NCBI RefSeq assembly: GCF_010614725.1
Contig: NZ_JAAEHL010000018.1
Coordinates: 35,679-99,678 of the forward strand
Length of the DNA stretch: 64,000 nucleotides
Reading direction: 5' to 3'
Origin: Flavobacterium ajazii
Lineage (GTDB): Bacteria > Bacteroidota > Bacteroidia > Flavobacteriales > Flavobacteriaceae
Shown: positions 9,509 through 17,846 of the stretch, in pieces
How the letters are laid out: every line of letters starts with the position of its first letter
Position numbering within the stretch: the stretch's first letter is position 1
Notes under the pieces: generated by a model
Databases searched by the model: none
Told to the model about the DNA's origin: nothing
Seen by the model: only the letters and a program-made list of their open reading frames with translations
Made by a program: the position numbers and the translations under genes

Positions 9509-10099
9509 ATGAACACTTCTGAATATATTCTGGATAAAGTTGCCCCCATTTTTAACCGACAAGGTTATATCGGAACGAGTCTGAGTGACATTACAAATGC
9601 GACCGGACTTACAAAAGGAGCCATTTATTGTAATTTTTCGAATAAAGAAGATTTGGCATTAAAAGCTTTTCAGCTGAATGTTAGCCTTGCGATAACACCT
9701 TTGTTTAAACTCATTGCTGCAACAGAAGGCTGCCTGAACAAGTTATATGCCATCACCAATTACCAACGAGCTTACTATGATTTAGTTAAGGACAGAGGAG
9801 GCTGTCCAATGCTTCGTGTGAGTGTTGATACTAAGTTTAACAATCCGTTATTGTTTGAAGCTGCGCAAAATTTATCTGCGAGATTCACATCAGGTTTAAC
9901 CAATATTATTCAGGAAGGAATCTTAAATAATGAAATTCTCTCTGATACTGATGCGCTTAAAAATGCCAAAATAATTTTATCTCAAATCGAAGGAAGCTCG
10001 CTGCTTGCTTTTATTCATAATGACCCGGAATTCATTATCAATGCTATGGACTTCATTGATTCGACTATAATAGAAAGCTTTAAAAAAGTTAAAAGTTAA
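9509..10099 (+). CDS. TetR/AcrR-family transcriptional repressor
   Basis: The protein has 196 residues. The N-terminal helix-turn-helix is typical (ILDKVAPIFNRQGYIGTSLS, DITNATGLTKGAIYCNFSNK) and is followed by an all-helical ligand domain (C-terminal TetR type, with GGCPMLRVSVDT). The palindrome TACCGATCGGTA occurs both in front of this gene and in front of the downstream thioesterase, 57 bp away, so the protein probably represses both. The ligand is unknown; because the target is an acyl-CoA thioesterase-like enzyme, an acyl-CoA or fatty acid is possible. Confidence 0.9.
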   Translation: MNTSEYILDKVAPIFNRQGYIGTSLSDITNATGLTKGAIYCNFSNKEDLALKAFQLNVSLAITPLFKLIAATEGCLNKLYAITNYQRAYYDLVKDRGGCPMLRVSVDTKFNNPLLFEAAQNLSARFTSGLTNIIQEGILNNEILSDTDALKNAKIILSQIEGSSLLAFIHNDPEFIINAMDFIDSTIIESFKKVKS

Positions 10100-10123
10100 A
10101 AAGAAAAAAATTTAACCCTTCAT

Positions 10124-10137
10124 ATACCGATCGGTAT
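10124..10137. promoter_or_regulatory. Second TetR-type operator before the thioesterase
   Basis: ATACCGATCGGTAT is a perfect 14-bp palindrome with the same core as the site at 9447-9464. It lies 19 bp upstream of the thioesterase ATG, next to TATATTTA (10145-10152), a near match to a -7 box. It indicates that the thioesterase has its own TetR-controlled promoter. Confidence 0.8.
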
Positions 10138-10156
10138 CTGAGCAATATATTTAACA

Positions 10157-10648
10157 ATGGAAAGAATACTTAAAACCAAAAGAAAAATCAGATTCCAGGA
10201 CTGCGATCCTTTTAATCATTTAAACAACTCAAAATATCTGGAGTATTTTCTAAATACCCGTGAAGACCAAATTGCGGAACATTATGATCTTGATGTTTTT
10301 CAATACATGAAAAAAACTGGTCTTAGCTGGGTAGTAAGTTCTAATCAGATAAGTTATATCAAACCTGCTTTTACAATGGAAACGGTCTTAATCGAATCGC
10401 AACTGATTCAGTATTCTGAAAACACACTCCTGGTTGAAATGAAAATGTGGGATGAAAACGAAACCAAATTAAAAGCAATTCTGTGGATAAAATTTATTGC
10501 TTTTAACCTTCAAACACAAAAAACAGCAAACCATTCGGAAGATTTGATGAAGTTATTTCAATCGGTTGTCATACCTGTCAATGAGCAGACTTTTGAAAAA
10601 AGGACTTTAGAAATAATTCAGAAAATAAAATCTGAGACAGCCGTATAA
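10157..10648 (+). CDS. Acyl-CoA thioesterase, 4HBT hotdog family
   Basis: This 163-residue protein has the hotdog signature RFQDCDPFNHLNNSKYLEYF, in which the Asp of DPFNH is the usual catalytic residue, followed by the long hotdog helix and strands (SYIKPAFTMETVLIESQLIQ). Family members hydrolyse acyl-CoA or aryl-CoA thioesters. It is controlled together with tetR by twin palindromes. The substrate cannot be told from sequence. Confidence 0.85.
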   Translation: MERILKTKRKIRFQDCDPFNHLNNSKYLEYFLNTREDQIAEHYDLDVFQYMKKTGLSWVVSSNQISYIKPAFTMETVLIESQLIQYSENTLLVEMKMWDENETKLKAILWIKFIAFNLQTQKTANHSEDLMKLFQSVVIPVNEQTFEKRTLEIIQKIKSETAV

Positions 10649-10701
10649 AATCCGAAAAGCAAATATTTCTTTTTAAAAATACAAGCCTTCATAAAAAAAC
10701 A

Positions 10702-10724
10702 GAGGAGCCATAAACTGGCTCCTC
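10702..10724. terminator. Bidirectional terminator hairpin between thioesterase and katG
   Basis: A 9-bp stem GAGGAGCCA / TGGCTCCTC with a 5-nt loop is flanked by an A-rich run on the left and an AAATAAATTT tract on the right. It serves both convergent genes. Confidence 0.8.
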
Positions 10725-10752
10725 AAATAAATTTCTTTCTATAATTAATTTA

Positions 10753-13023
10753 CTAAATCAGATCAAATCTGTCTAAGTTCATTACTTTATTCCATACGGA
10801 AACAAAATCAGTTATAAATTTTTCCTGAGCGTCACTTCCTGCATAAACTTCAGCTACAGCTCTTAATTCAGAATTAGAACCGAAAACAAGATCTGCACGT
10901 GTTCCAATCCATTTTGGCTGACCTGAATTACGGTCGTTTCCTGCATAAAGTTCCTTATCATCAGACAAAGCCTTCCATTGCGTATTCATATCTAATAAAT
11001 TCACAAAGAAATCATTGGTAAGCTGGCCAGGACGATTTGTAAATACCCCATTTTTACTTCCGTCAGTATTGATATCCAATACACGTAATCCACCTAAAAG
11101 CACAGTAAGTTCGGGTGCTGTAAGGGTCAGTAAATTAGCTTTATCAATAAGGAGTTCTTCTGTCGAAACTGATGATTTTGTTCTTCGGTAATTACGGAAA
11201 CCATCTACCCTTGGTTCAAGATAACCAAATGATTCAACATCTGTCTGCTCTGAAGAAGCATCAGTACGTCCTGCAGAAAATGGCACACTTACTGAATGTC
11301 CGGCATCTTTTGCTGCTTTCTCAACTCCTGCATTTCCTGCCAAAACAATTAAATCTGCCAATGAAACTTTTTTACCACTTCCCTGTGCATTAAATTCTGT
11401 CTGAATGGTTTCAAGTTTATCCAAAACCACTTTAAGCTGAGCCGGATTATTGACCTGCCAGTCTTTTTGCGGAGCCAGGCTTATACGCGCCCCATTTGCA
11501 CCTCCTCGCTTATCTGATCCCCTAAAAGTAGAAGCAGATGCCCATGCTGTTGACACCAGCTGTGAAACTGTTAAACCTGAATTTAGTACTTTTTCTTTTA
11601 ACTGAGCAATGTCGTTGGCATCAACCAAAGGATGGTTTACTTCCGGAAGAGGATCCTGCCACAACAATACTTCCTGAGGAACATCTGCTCCCAAATAACG
11701 GGCACGAGGTCCCATATCACGATGCGTCAGCTTAAACCATGCACGTGCAAAAGCGTCTGCAAAATCATCCGGATTTTCAAGAAAACGTCTGGATATTTTT
11801 TCGTAAGCAGGATCAAGTCTTAATGACAAATCTGTAGTAAGCATCGTTGGCAAATGTTTTTTACTACTATCGAAAGCATCCGGAATAATCGGTTCTGCAT
11901 TTTTGGCTACCCATTGGTGTGCTCCACCCGGGCTTTTAGACAATTCCCATTCAAAGGCAAATAAATTTTCGAAGAAATTATTACTCCATTGTGTTGGCGT
12001 TTTGGTCCAGGTCACTTCCAATCCACTCGTTATAGCATCAGAACCTTTACCGGAACCAAAACTATTTTGCCAGCCAAATCCCTGTAATTCTATACCTGCA
12101 GCTTCCGGTTCTTTATCCACGTGATCAGAAGGAGCTGCTCCGTGTGTCTTTCCAAATGTGTGTCCTCCGGCAATTAAGGCTACCGTTTCTTCATCATCCA
12201 TTGCCATACGTCCAAAAGTATCCCGAATATCTTTGGCAGCAGCAATAGGATCAGGATTACCGTCCGGTCCTTCAGGATTTACATATATAAGTCCCATTTG
12301 CACAGCAGCAAGTGGCTTTTCTAAATTTCTACTATGAATATCTCCATCTGCATTATCATCAGAAACTACCGCTCCATGATTTTCCGGTACGCCTTCTGAA
12401 CCATGATTGTAACGTTCATCTCCTCCAAGCCATGTTGTTTCTGCCCCCCAATAAACTGATTCATCCGGTTCCCAAACGTCGGCACGTCCTCCTGCAAAAC
12501 CGAAAGTCTTAAACCCCATCGATTCCAAAGCGACATTTCCGGTTAATATCATAAGGTCTGCCCAGGATATTTTTTGTCCGTATTTTTGTTTGATTGGCCA
12601 TAAAAGCCTTCTTGCTTTATCAAGGCCTACATTGTCAGGCCAGCTGTTAAGAGGAGCAAAACGCTGTTGTCCTGCACCGGCACCACCCCTTCCGTCATGT
12701 ACACGATACGTTCCTGCGCTATGCCATGCCATTCTTATGAAAAGTCCTCCGTAATGACCAAAATCTGCCGGCCACCAATCCTGTGAGTCCGTCATCAGAT
12801 CATGTAAATCTTTTTTCAAAGCTTCAAGATCCAGAGTTTTAAAAGCTTCGGCATAATTAAAATTATTACCCAACGGATCCGATAAAGAAGAATTCTGTCT
12901 CAGGATATTTACTTTCAGCTGATTTGGCCACCAGTCACGATTTTTTGTTCCTGAAGCTGCTGCTTTGTCCATGCTGCCATTATGAAAAGGGCATTTACTA
13001 ATGTCATTTGATTGATTTTCCAT
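10753..13023 (-). CDS. katG: Catalase-peroxidase
   Basis: The protein has 756 residues, the usual length, with both peroxidase-like halves. The active site is intact: distal R97, W100 and H101 (RMAWHSAGTYR), proximal H288 (GGHTFGKTHG), and the Met-Tyr-Trp crosslink partners Y247 (GLIYVNPEGP) and M273 (FGRMAMDDEE), 26 residues apart as in other KatGs. The W-to-Y distance (147 residues) is about 25 longer than in the Mycobacterium enzyme, because of an acidic insertion around residues 208-238. It removes H2O2 and is cytosolic. An OxyR-like dyad lies about 100 bp upstream. Confidence 0.97.
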   Translation of the reverse strand: MENQSNDISKCPFHNGSMDKAAASGTKNRDWWPNQLKVNILRQNSSLSDPLGNNFNYAEAFKTLDLEALKKDLHDLMTDSQDWWPADFGHYGGLFIRMAWHSAGTYRVHDGRGGAGAGQQRFAPLNSWPDNVGLDKARRLLWPIKQKYGQKISWADLMILTGNVALESMGFKTFGFAGGRADVWEPDESVYWGAETTWLGGDERYNHGSEGVPENHGAVVSDDNADGDIHSRNLEKPLAAVQMGLIYVNPEGPDGNPDPIAAAKDIRDTFGRMAMDDEETVALIAGGHTFGKTHGAAPSDHVDKEPEAAGIELQGFGWQNSFGSGKGSDAITSGLEVTWTKTPTQWSNNFFENLFAFEWELSKSPGGAHQWVAKNAEPIIPDAFDSSKKHLPTMLTTDLSLRLDPAYEKISRRFLENPDDFADAFARAWFKLTHRDMGPRARYLGADVPQEVLLWQDPLPEVNHPLVDANDIAQLKEKVLNSGLTVSQLVSTAWASASTFRGSDKRGGANGARISLAPQKDWQVNNPAQLKVVLDKLETIQTEFNAQGSGKKVSLADLIVLAGNAGVEKAAKDAGHSVSVPFSAGRTDASSEQTDVESFGYLEPRVDGFRNYRRTKSSVSTEELLIDKANLLTLTAPELTVLLGGLRVLDINTDGSKNGVFTNRPGQLTNDFFVNLLDMNTQWKALSDDKELYAGNDRNSGQPKWIGTRADLVFGSNSELRAVAEVYAGSDAQEKFITDFVSVWNKVMNLDRFDLI

Positions 13024-13118
13024 AATTTATTTTTTTGATTTTTATTATTTAACGGAATTACGAATTTACAAACTAAACAAAGAGTCTTCATCAAGCATCT
13101 ATATTATATCAATCTACT

Positions 13119-13139
13119 TTCATAGATAAAATCTATGAA
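13119..13139. promoter_or_regulatory. OxyR-like dyad upstream of katG
   Basis: TTCATAGAT AAA ATCTATGAA is a 9-bp perfect inverted repeat. It contains ATAG-N7-CTAT with T and A at the inner consensus positions (ATAGnTnnnAnCTAT), which equals one dimer site of the OxyR consensus. It is about 100 bp upstream of the katG start. No good second half-site is found at the expected 7-bp spacing on either side. Confidence 0.6.
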
Positions 13140-13299
13140 TTTAAAAAACTAAGAAAAACTATTGAATGCTACCAAGAAAGAATATACTTTATAAAAAGAC
13201 AATCCAATTACTAAGATAACAAACTGAAAGATACGAAAAATACTTTTTTTATACCATTGATATTCACTAACTTGCATAGTAATCTTAAATTATTATACC

Positions 13300-14376
13300 A
13301 TGAAAAAAATCTTTTTGCCTTTTTTAGTAGTTATAATAAGTTTATTCAATCAGCCTGTATTTTCCCAAACAGAAGAAGATACACCCGCATTAGGTTTGCC
13401 CGGGGACAATCTGGATCTTTATGCTGTATTATCCCTTTTTCAAAAATCTAAAACTATCGAAGAATTCGAAAAAAACTTAAACCTGAAAGAAACAGGCATT
13501 AATAATCTGGATTTGAATCTTGATAAAAAAGCTGACTTTATAAAGGTAGTCACAAAAAAAGATGGTAACGCTTTTACTTTTATTCTTCAGGTCAATGTCA
13601 ATAAAAAAGAAACACAGGATGTAGCAGTAATATTAGTTAATAAGGATAAAAACGGAAAGGTTTCGCTACAGATTGTAGGTGACGAAGATCTTTACGGAAA
13701 AGATTATGTTATTGAGCCAGCTACTAAGGATACTCCTTCTGTAACTGCAAATCCTGCTTATACAGGTTCAAACCCTGTTACAGTTAATGTTCCCGCTACA
13801 ACTACCGTTGTTGTCGAGACCCAGCCAATCGTACAATACGTCTATTCTCCTGCCTACGTTCCGTATTACCCTCCTTATTATTATGGTTTTTATCCTCCTT
13901 ATTTTGCAGCTTTTACCATAATGGCAGTAGGTATTTATCGTCATAATAATTGGTATTATCATGGTGGTTATTACGGAGGTCACTATCACGGTGGAAACAA
14001 TACTGTGATCATTAACAACCGAAATCAAATTAATCATTATAATAGTGAGAGAAACCGATCAAATACTGTTTCTAACAACAGAGCCAACGGAAGTTATAAT
14101 ACCACCAGAAATAATTCAACACGCCCATCTGCCGGAACTTCAGATCGCCATACCAACAGAAGTTCTTCATCTACCCGCCCTTCGGCAGGAACATCAGACC
14201 GCCAGTTTGGATCTGGATCAAGAGGTTCGTCTACTTCAACCCGTCCCTCTACAGGGACCTCGAATCGCTCTTTTAATACACCATCCAGATCATCAAATTT
14301 TTCTTCAGGACATGCAGGTGGTTTTGGAGGACGCACAGGCGGCGGCGGAGGTTTTGGAGGCGGAAGAAGACGCTAA
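13300..14376 (+). CDS. Exported low-complexity protein with RPSAGTSDR repeats
   Basis: The protein has 358 residues. A signal peptide (MKKIFLPFLVVIISLFNQ, cleaved near VFSQ) is followed by a folded domain (about 25-140) with alternating strands, then a Tyr/Pro-rich stretch (YVPYYPPYYYGFYPPYF), His/Gly/Tyr-rich sequence and a Ser/Thr/Asn/Arg-rich tail. The tail holds three copies of (S)TRPSxGTSxR and ends in Gly/Arg-rich GGGFGGGRRR. It is not a recognised enzyme. Composition suggests a cell-surface or periplasmic protein with a disordered tail. A terminator follows 13 bp after the stop. Confidence 0.8.
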   Translation: MKKIFLPFLVVIISLFNQPVFSQTEEDTPALGLPGDNLDLYAVLSLFQKSKTIEEFEKNLNLKETGINNLDLNLDKKADFIKVVTKKDGNAFTFILQVNVNKKETQDVAVILVNKDKNGKVSLQIVGDEDLYGKDYVIEPATKDTPSVTANPAYTGSNPVTVNVPATTTVVVETQPIVQYVYSPAYVPYYPPYYYGFYPPYFAAFTIMAVGIYRHNNWYYHGGYYGGHYHGGNNTVIINNRNQINHYNSERNRSNTVSNNRANGSYNTTRNNSTRPSAGTSDRHTNRSSSSTRPSAGTSDRQFGSGSRGSSTSTRPSTGTSNRSFNTPSRSSNFSSGHAGGFGGRTGGGGGFGGGRRR

Positions 14377-14389
14377 AAACTTTTTTCAT

Positions 14390-14413
14390 GAGGCTGTCTA
14401 AAAAGACAGCCTC
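14390..14413. terminator. Rho-independent terminator hairpin
   Basis: A 10-bp perfect stem GAGGCTGTCT / AGACAGCCTC with an AAAA loop lies between the stop at 14376 and the convergent lipoprotein gene. It can serve both strands. Confidence 0.8.
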
Positions 14414-14434
14414 CATTATTATTTAAAAAATGCC

Positions 14435-14914
14435 TTATTTAGCTACAATATCAGAAGCACTCATATCTCTCACACAAACATATTTGCCATCTCTTTTTTC
14501 AAAAAAACTCATATAATTTCCTTTATTAAGAAGTATATCCGTTGAATCTTTTACCTGAAAAGTTCCTGTTTCCAAAACCTGAACACCATCACTGGATACA
14601 AAAACTTCACCTGTTTTAAAAGATATCTTGTTTTTAGAACCCTCTGCTAAATCTGCTGTCAGAAATTCCAAAATAGACTCTTTGCCCACCAGCGGTTCAG
14701 CATTTGGATAATAAGTCACCGCATCATCTGCATAATAGCCAATGTTTTTAATTTTACCTTCATTGTAGGTTGCGGCAAACTCATCTTCCTTAGCCTGAAT
14801 TTCTTTTTTTATTTGCTCTTTATCAATTACCTGCACTTCCTGTTTATTATTACAAGCCAGCATAAAAGCTAAAATACCTACTAGCAACACACCTTTTAAA
14901 ATACTTTTTTTCAT
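14435..14914 (-). CDS. Lipoprotein with SnoaL/NTF2-like (DUF4440) fold
   Basis: The protein has 159 residues and a lipoprotein leader (LVGILAFMLACNNK, Cys21). The rest is a single NTF2-like domain: EDEFAATYNEGKIKNIGYYA, DDAVTYYPNAEPLVGKESIL, and C-terminal GNYMSFFEKRDGKYVCVRD. DUF4440-type proteins bind small molecules or act as association domains, and no catalytic dyad is obvious. It is a single-gene unit. Confidence 0.8.
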   Translation of the reverse strand: MKKSILKGVLLVGILAFMLACNNKQEVQVIDKEQIKKEIQAKEDEFAATYNEGKIKNIGYYADDAVTYYPNAEPLVGKESILEFLTADLAEGSKNKISFKTGEVFVSSDGVQVLETGTFQVKDSTDILLNKGNYMSFFEKRDGKYVCVRDMSASDIVAK

Positions 14915-15156
14915 AAATTAAAATTTTAGATCCGTACCTTAAAATTAAATATAAAATTCAGAAAATCAGACTATTTGAATTAAAAAGTTTTAAAAAGTCA
15001 AATATTAAAGAAACCTTTTAAACGAAAATTTTATAAATATTCTAATATCATTATATAAAATATTCTGTGCATAAAAATGCTTTCTTTATGGTTATCATTC
15101 CTAATTACTCAATCTTTTAATTATATTACGACAATTAAAAAAACAACTAATTAATT

Positions 15157-16213
15157 ATGAAAGACTTAGCACGAAGATTTTCCGAAAACCCGCTATTGAT
15201 GCCTAAAGACCTGCAGCCGAGTAATCCTGACTTACAAATTATCAGTCTTTTAAATCCCGGTGTATTTCTATTTGAACAAAAAACATGGCTTTTGGTAAGG
15301 GTTGCCGAAAGTATTGCACAAAAAGAAGGCATTATTTTCTTTCCGTCAGTTAATGATTTAGGTAAAGTTGAAATCATTGAAATTCCGCTAAATGATCCTG
15401 ATCTCGTTGCTACAGATGCACGAATAATTCAATATAAAGGACTTGACTATCTGACTACACTTTCTCATTTGAGGCTTTTTATGCAGCGACGATGGCATTC
15501 ATTTTTATGCTCCCGAAGGTTATGACTCATTATTCGGTTCAGGAATACTGGAGCAATTCGGTATTGAAGATGCCAGGGTAAGTAAACTGGAAGACACTTA
15601 TTATATTACTTATACTGCCGTTTCTTCCAATGGCGTGGGTGTTGGACTTCGAACAACTAAAGACTGGAAACATTTTGAATCAAAATCGATGATATTTCCT
15701 CCGCATAATAAAGATTGTGCCATTTTTGAAGAAAAAATCAACGGTAAATTTTATGCTTTGCATCGCCCATCAAGTCCGCAGATCGGAGGCAATTATATCT
15801 GGCTTGCAGAATCTCCGGATGGTATTCATTGGGGAAACCATCATTTTCTTTTGGGAACCAGAAAAGGCCTTTGGGACAGCGCAAGAGTTGGTGCCGGTGC
15901 TGCCCCGATTAAAACAGACAAAGGCTGGCTCGAAATTTATCATGGAGCAAATGCCGAACATCAATATTGCCTGGGTGCTTTTTTAATGGATTTAAAAAAT
16001 CCTTCCAAAGTAATTGCAAGAACTCTTGAACCTATCATGATACCTCTGGAAAATTATGAACTTAGCGGTTTTTTCGGATATGTGGTTTTTACTAATGGCC
16101 ACGTTGTAGAAGGCGATAAACTAACAATATATTATGGAGCTGCGGATGAATTTGTCTGCGGCGCTCATTTTTCAATCAAAGAAATTTTGTCTGCACTTGA
16201 AGTTCCTTTTTAA
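15157..16213 (+). pseudogene. GH130 mannoside phosphorylase-type gene broken by a +1 frameshift
   Basis: Residues 1-107 (frame from 15157) and the product read from about 15480 in the next frame to 16213 form one GH130 protein of about 350 residues. The first part includes LVRVAES and ATDARIIQYKGLDYLTTLSH. The second includes SDDGIHF, FGIEDPR-like GIEDARVSKLEDTYYITYTA, WLAESPDGIHWG and LEIYHGA. The break is at the T5 run 15476-15480: removing one T reads HLRLLCSDDGIHF, an excellent family match. As written the first frame stops at 15525. It is either a true single-base frameshift or a homopolymer sequencing error. GH130 enzymes phosphorolyse or hydrolyse beta-mannosides. No GH partner lies nearby. 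Confidence 0.85.
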
Positions 16214-16265
16214 TTAACTGTCTTCAACATCCTTAATCCCTCTTTGATCCTTACATTTTATCATA

Positions 16266-16353
16266 TCATCCTGAGCTCATTCGGCTTTGTTCAGGATAAA
16301 CTTCGTCGAAGATTTTTTAACTGAATCAGGCTTCGACTCTGCTCAGCCTGACA
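16266..16353. repeat. Intergenic repeat region
   Basis: This region carries fragments of the dispersed repeat also seen near 9238-9261: ATCCTGAGC near 16268, TTCAGGATAAACTTCGTCGA near 16300, and GGCTTCGACTCTGCTCAGCC near 16329-16348. The opposing CCTGAG/CTCAGC and CTTCG/CGAAG blocks could fold into a hairpin. There is no gene between 16214 and 16539. Confidence 0.5.
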
Positions 16354-16539
16354 TCTATTTTTAATCTCACCTAGAAAGGCTAATCTTAGTTTTTATAAAA
16401 GGGGAAAAACACCCGTATAAAAAGGGCTATTACACTCTTTACCAAAGTTTTAAACAAAAGTACTTTTACTTAAAATACAACATTTAAAATGGAGGAAGCC
16501 GAAAAGCCAAAAAGAGTAGGTTTATAAAAAACTAGAATT

Positions 16540-17187
16540 ATGAAAACAAAAACACTATTAATTATTGGTGTTATAGCCTTTGGGTTGATATTATTTTCCC
16601 AATGCAAACCCAATAAAATGCTCGTCTACAACGACAATGGAAATTATTTAGTCGATAATAATTTCCTGATCAAAGATGTTAAGGAAATGTCTAAAGCAGA
16701 TATCGACGGACTTATCGCACTTGATAAAGAATACACCAAATTTGGAGGCGCCGGTTTTCTGAATTACATTGTCCATACACAAAGAATCCAGCACATTACC
16801 CGAATTCAAAACTGGGATAAGCTGACAAAATTCACAAAACTGAATGTCATTCATAAAGGCTGTTTTGAAAGAGCAGATATTGATTGGAACTCTTTTGGGG
16901 ACATCAAAGTAAGACTTGATAAAATATTATCAAAATACAAATATGCTTCTCTGGATGGAAATATTGGAATTGAAGCCAATAAAATTGTGATCAGTGCTAC
17001 CAAATTGTCTGAGAAAGATGTTAGTAATTTTAGCAGGCTGTCCGTTGTTGGTATTGACGAAAACAATATCTGTAATGACTACATGGGTACAAAAGCCTTT
17101 AGCAGAGTGCTAACCAGAACTACCAAAATAGCTATTGATAAAAACCTAAATCAACAAGTTATCAATGTCATCAAACAATATCAATAA
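16540..17187 (+). CDS. Lipoprotein of unknown function
   Basis: The protein has 215 residues, starting with a lipoprotein leader ending LILFSQC (Cys22). The remaining 190 residues are mixed charged and hydrophobic, with no motif I recognise (NYIVHTQRIQHITRIQNWDK, FERADIDWNSFGDIKVRLDK). A terminator lies just downstream, so it is probably a one-gene unit. Confidence 0.75.
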   Translation: MKTKTLLIIGVIAFGLILFSQCKPNKMLVYNDNGNYLVDNNFLIKDVKEMSKADIDGLIALDKEYTKFGGAGFLNYIVHTQRIQHITRIQNWDKLTKFTKLNVIHKGCFERADIDWNSFGDIKVRLDKILSKYKYASLDGNIGIEANKIVISATKLSEKDVSNFSRLSVVGIDENNICNDYMGTKAFSRVLTRTTKIAIDKNLNQQVINVIKQYQ

Positions 17188-17194
17188 CTACTAA

Positions 17195-17233
17195 AAACAA
17201 GGTCAGACAATAAAAGTTTGTCCTTGTTTTTTT
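17195..17233 (+). terminator. Terminator after the 16540-17187 gene
   Basis: AAACAAGG (17195-17202) pairs with CCTTGTTT (17222-17229), the inner bases adding ACAA/TTGT pairing, and is followed by a T run to 17233. Confidence 0.65.
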
Positions 17234-17266
17234 AATGAAAAAGAGTTTCAATCAAATACATTAAAA

Positions 17267-17839
17267 ATGAAAAGAAAATGGCAGCTTTTTGGAATATTCC
17301 TTTTACTCTTTCTGGTGTTTACCATTGGACTAAAAGGAACTTTTGATGGTTATTACGGTTTTTATTATGACAAGGAAGAATATAAAAAACCATTTGTTTA
17401 TGAGCTTTCAAACATAATTACAGAATTTGAACCAGTGAGTATATTTACTGCGTATACAGGTTTTGATACCGGATATGGCTTTTTTGCGCCCAATGTCGCC
17501 AGTGATTTTATATTGCTTTTTGAATTGCAGGATGCCGAAGGAAATGTTTTGGAAGAACGAATTATGCCGGAATTGAAGAGTAAGGAAAGCATCGTTCGGT
17601 ACACTTCTGTTTTTAATATGTTTATGGATAAAGTGGTTGCTTCCAAAAAGAAAAATGAATCTCAATACCATCAATACCTGGATGTTGTACTGAAACAAAT
17701 TGCAAAAAGTGTACTTAAGGAAAACTATGGAGCAGCTAAATGTACTGCCAAACTTTATTTATACGATTACCCTACTTTAGAACGATACAAAAAGGGAGAA
17801 AAAACAGATAACCTTATTTTAGTTAGTCAAATAAAATAA
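17267..17839 (+). CDS. Membrane-anchored protein of unknown function
   Basis: The protein has 190 residues: one N-terminal transmembrane or signal segment (LFGIFLLLFLVFTIGL) and a soluble domain outside the membrane. I recognise no family. Its stop is 7 bp before the HTTM-like gene, so the two are co-transcribed, and it may be that protein's extracytoplasmic partner. Confidence 0.7.
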   Translation: MKRKWQLFGIFLLLFLVFTIGLKGTFDGYYGFYYDKEEYKKPFVYELSNIITEFEPVSIFTAYTGFDTGYGFFAPNVASDFILLFELQDAEGNVLEERIMPELKSKESIVRYTSVFNMFMDKVVASKKKNESQYHQYLDVVLKQIAKSVLKENYGAAKCTAKLYLYDYPTLERYKKGEKTDNLILVSQIK

Positions 17840-17846
17840 ACCAATT

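Noticed and set aside
13140..13299. Second OxyR half-site to complete a tetramer operator
   Set aside because: At the expected 7-bp spacing, no ATAG or CTAT match is present on either side.
15147..15377. Minus-strand frame of 76 codons opposite the GH130 start
   Set aside because: It is antisense to a clear GH130 domain and has no family features.
16266..16353. Possible small RNA or terminator
   Set aside because: The inverted blocks belong to a dispersed intergenic repeat seen elsewhere in the window; there is no T-run and no adjacent gene end.
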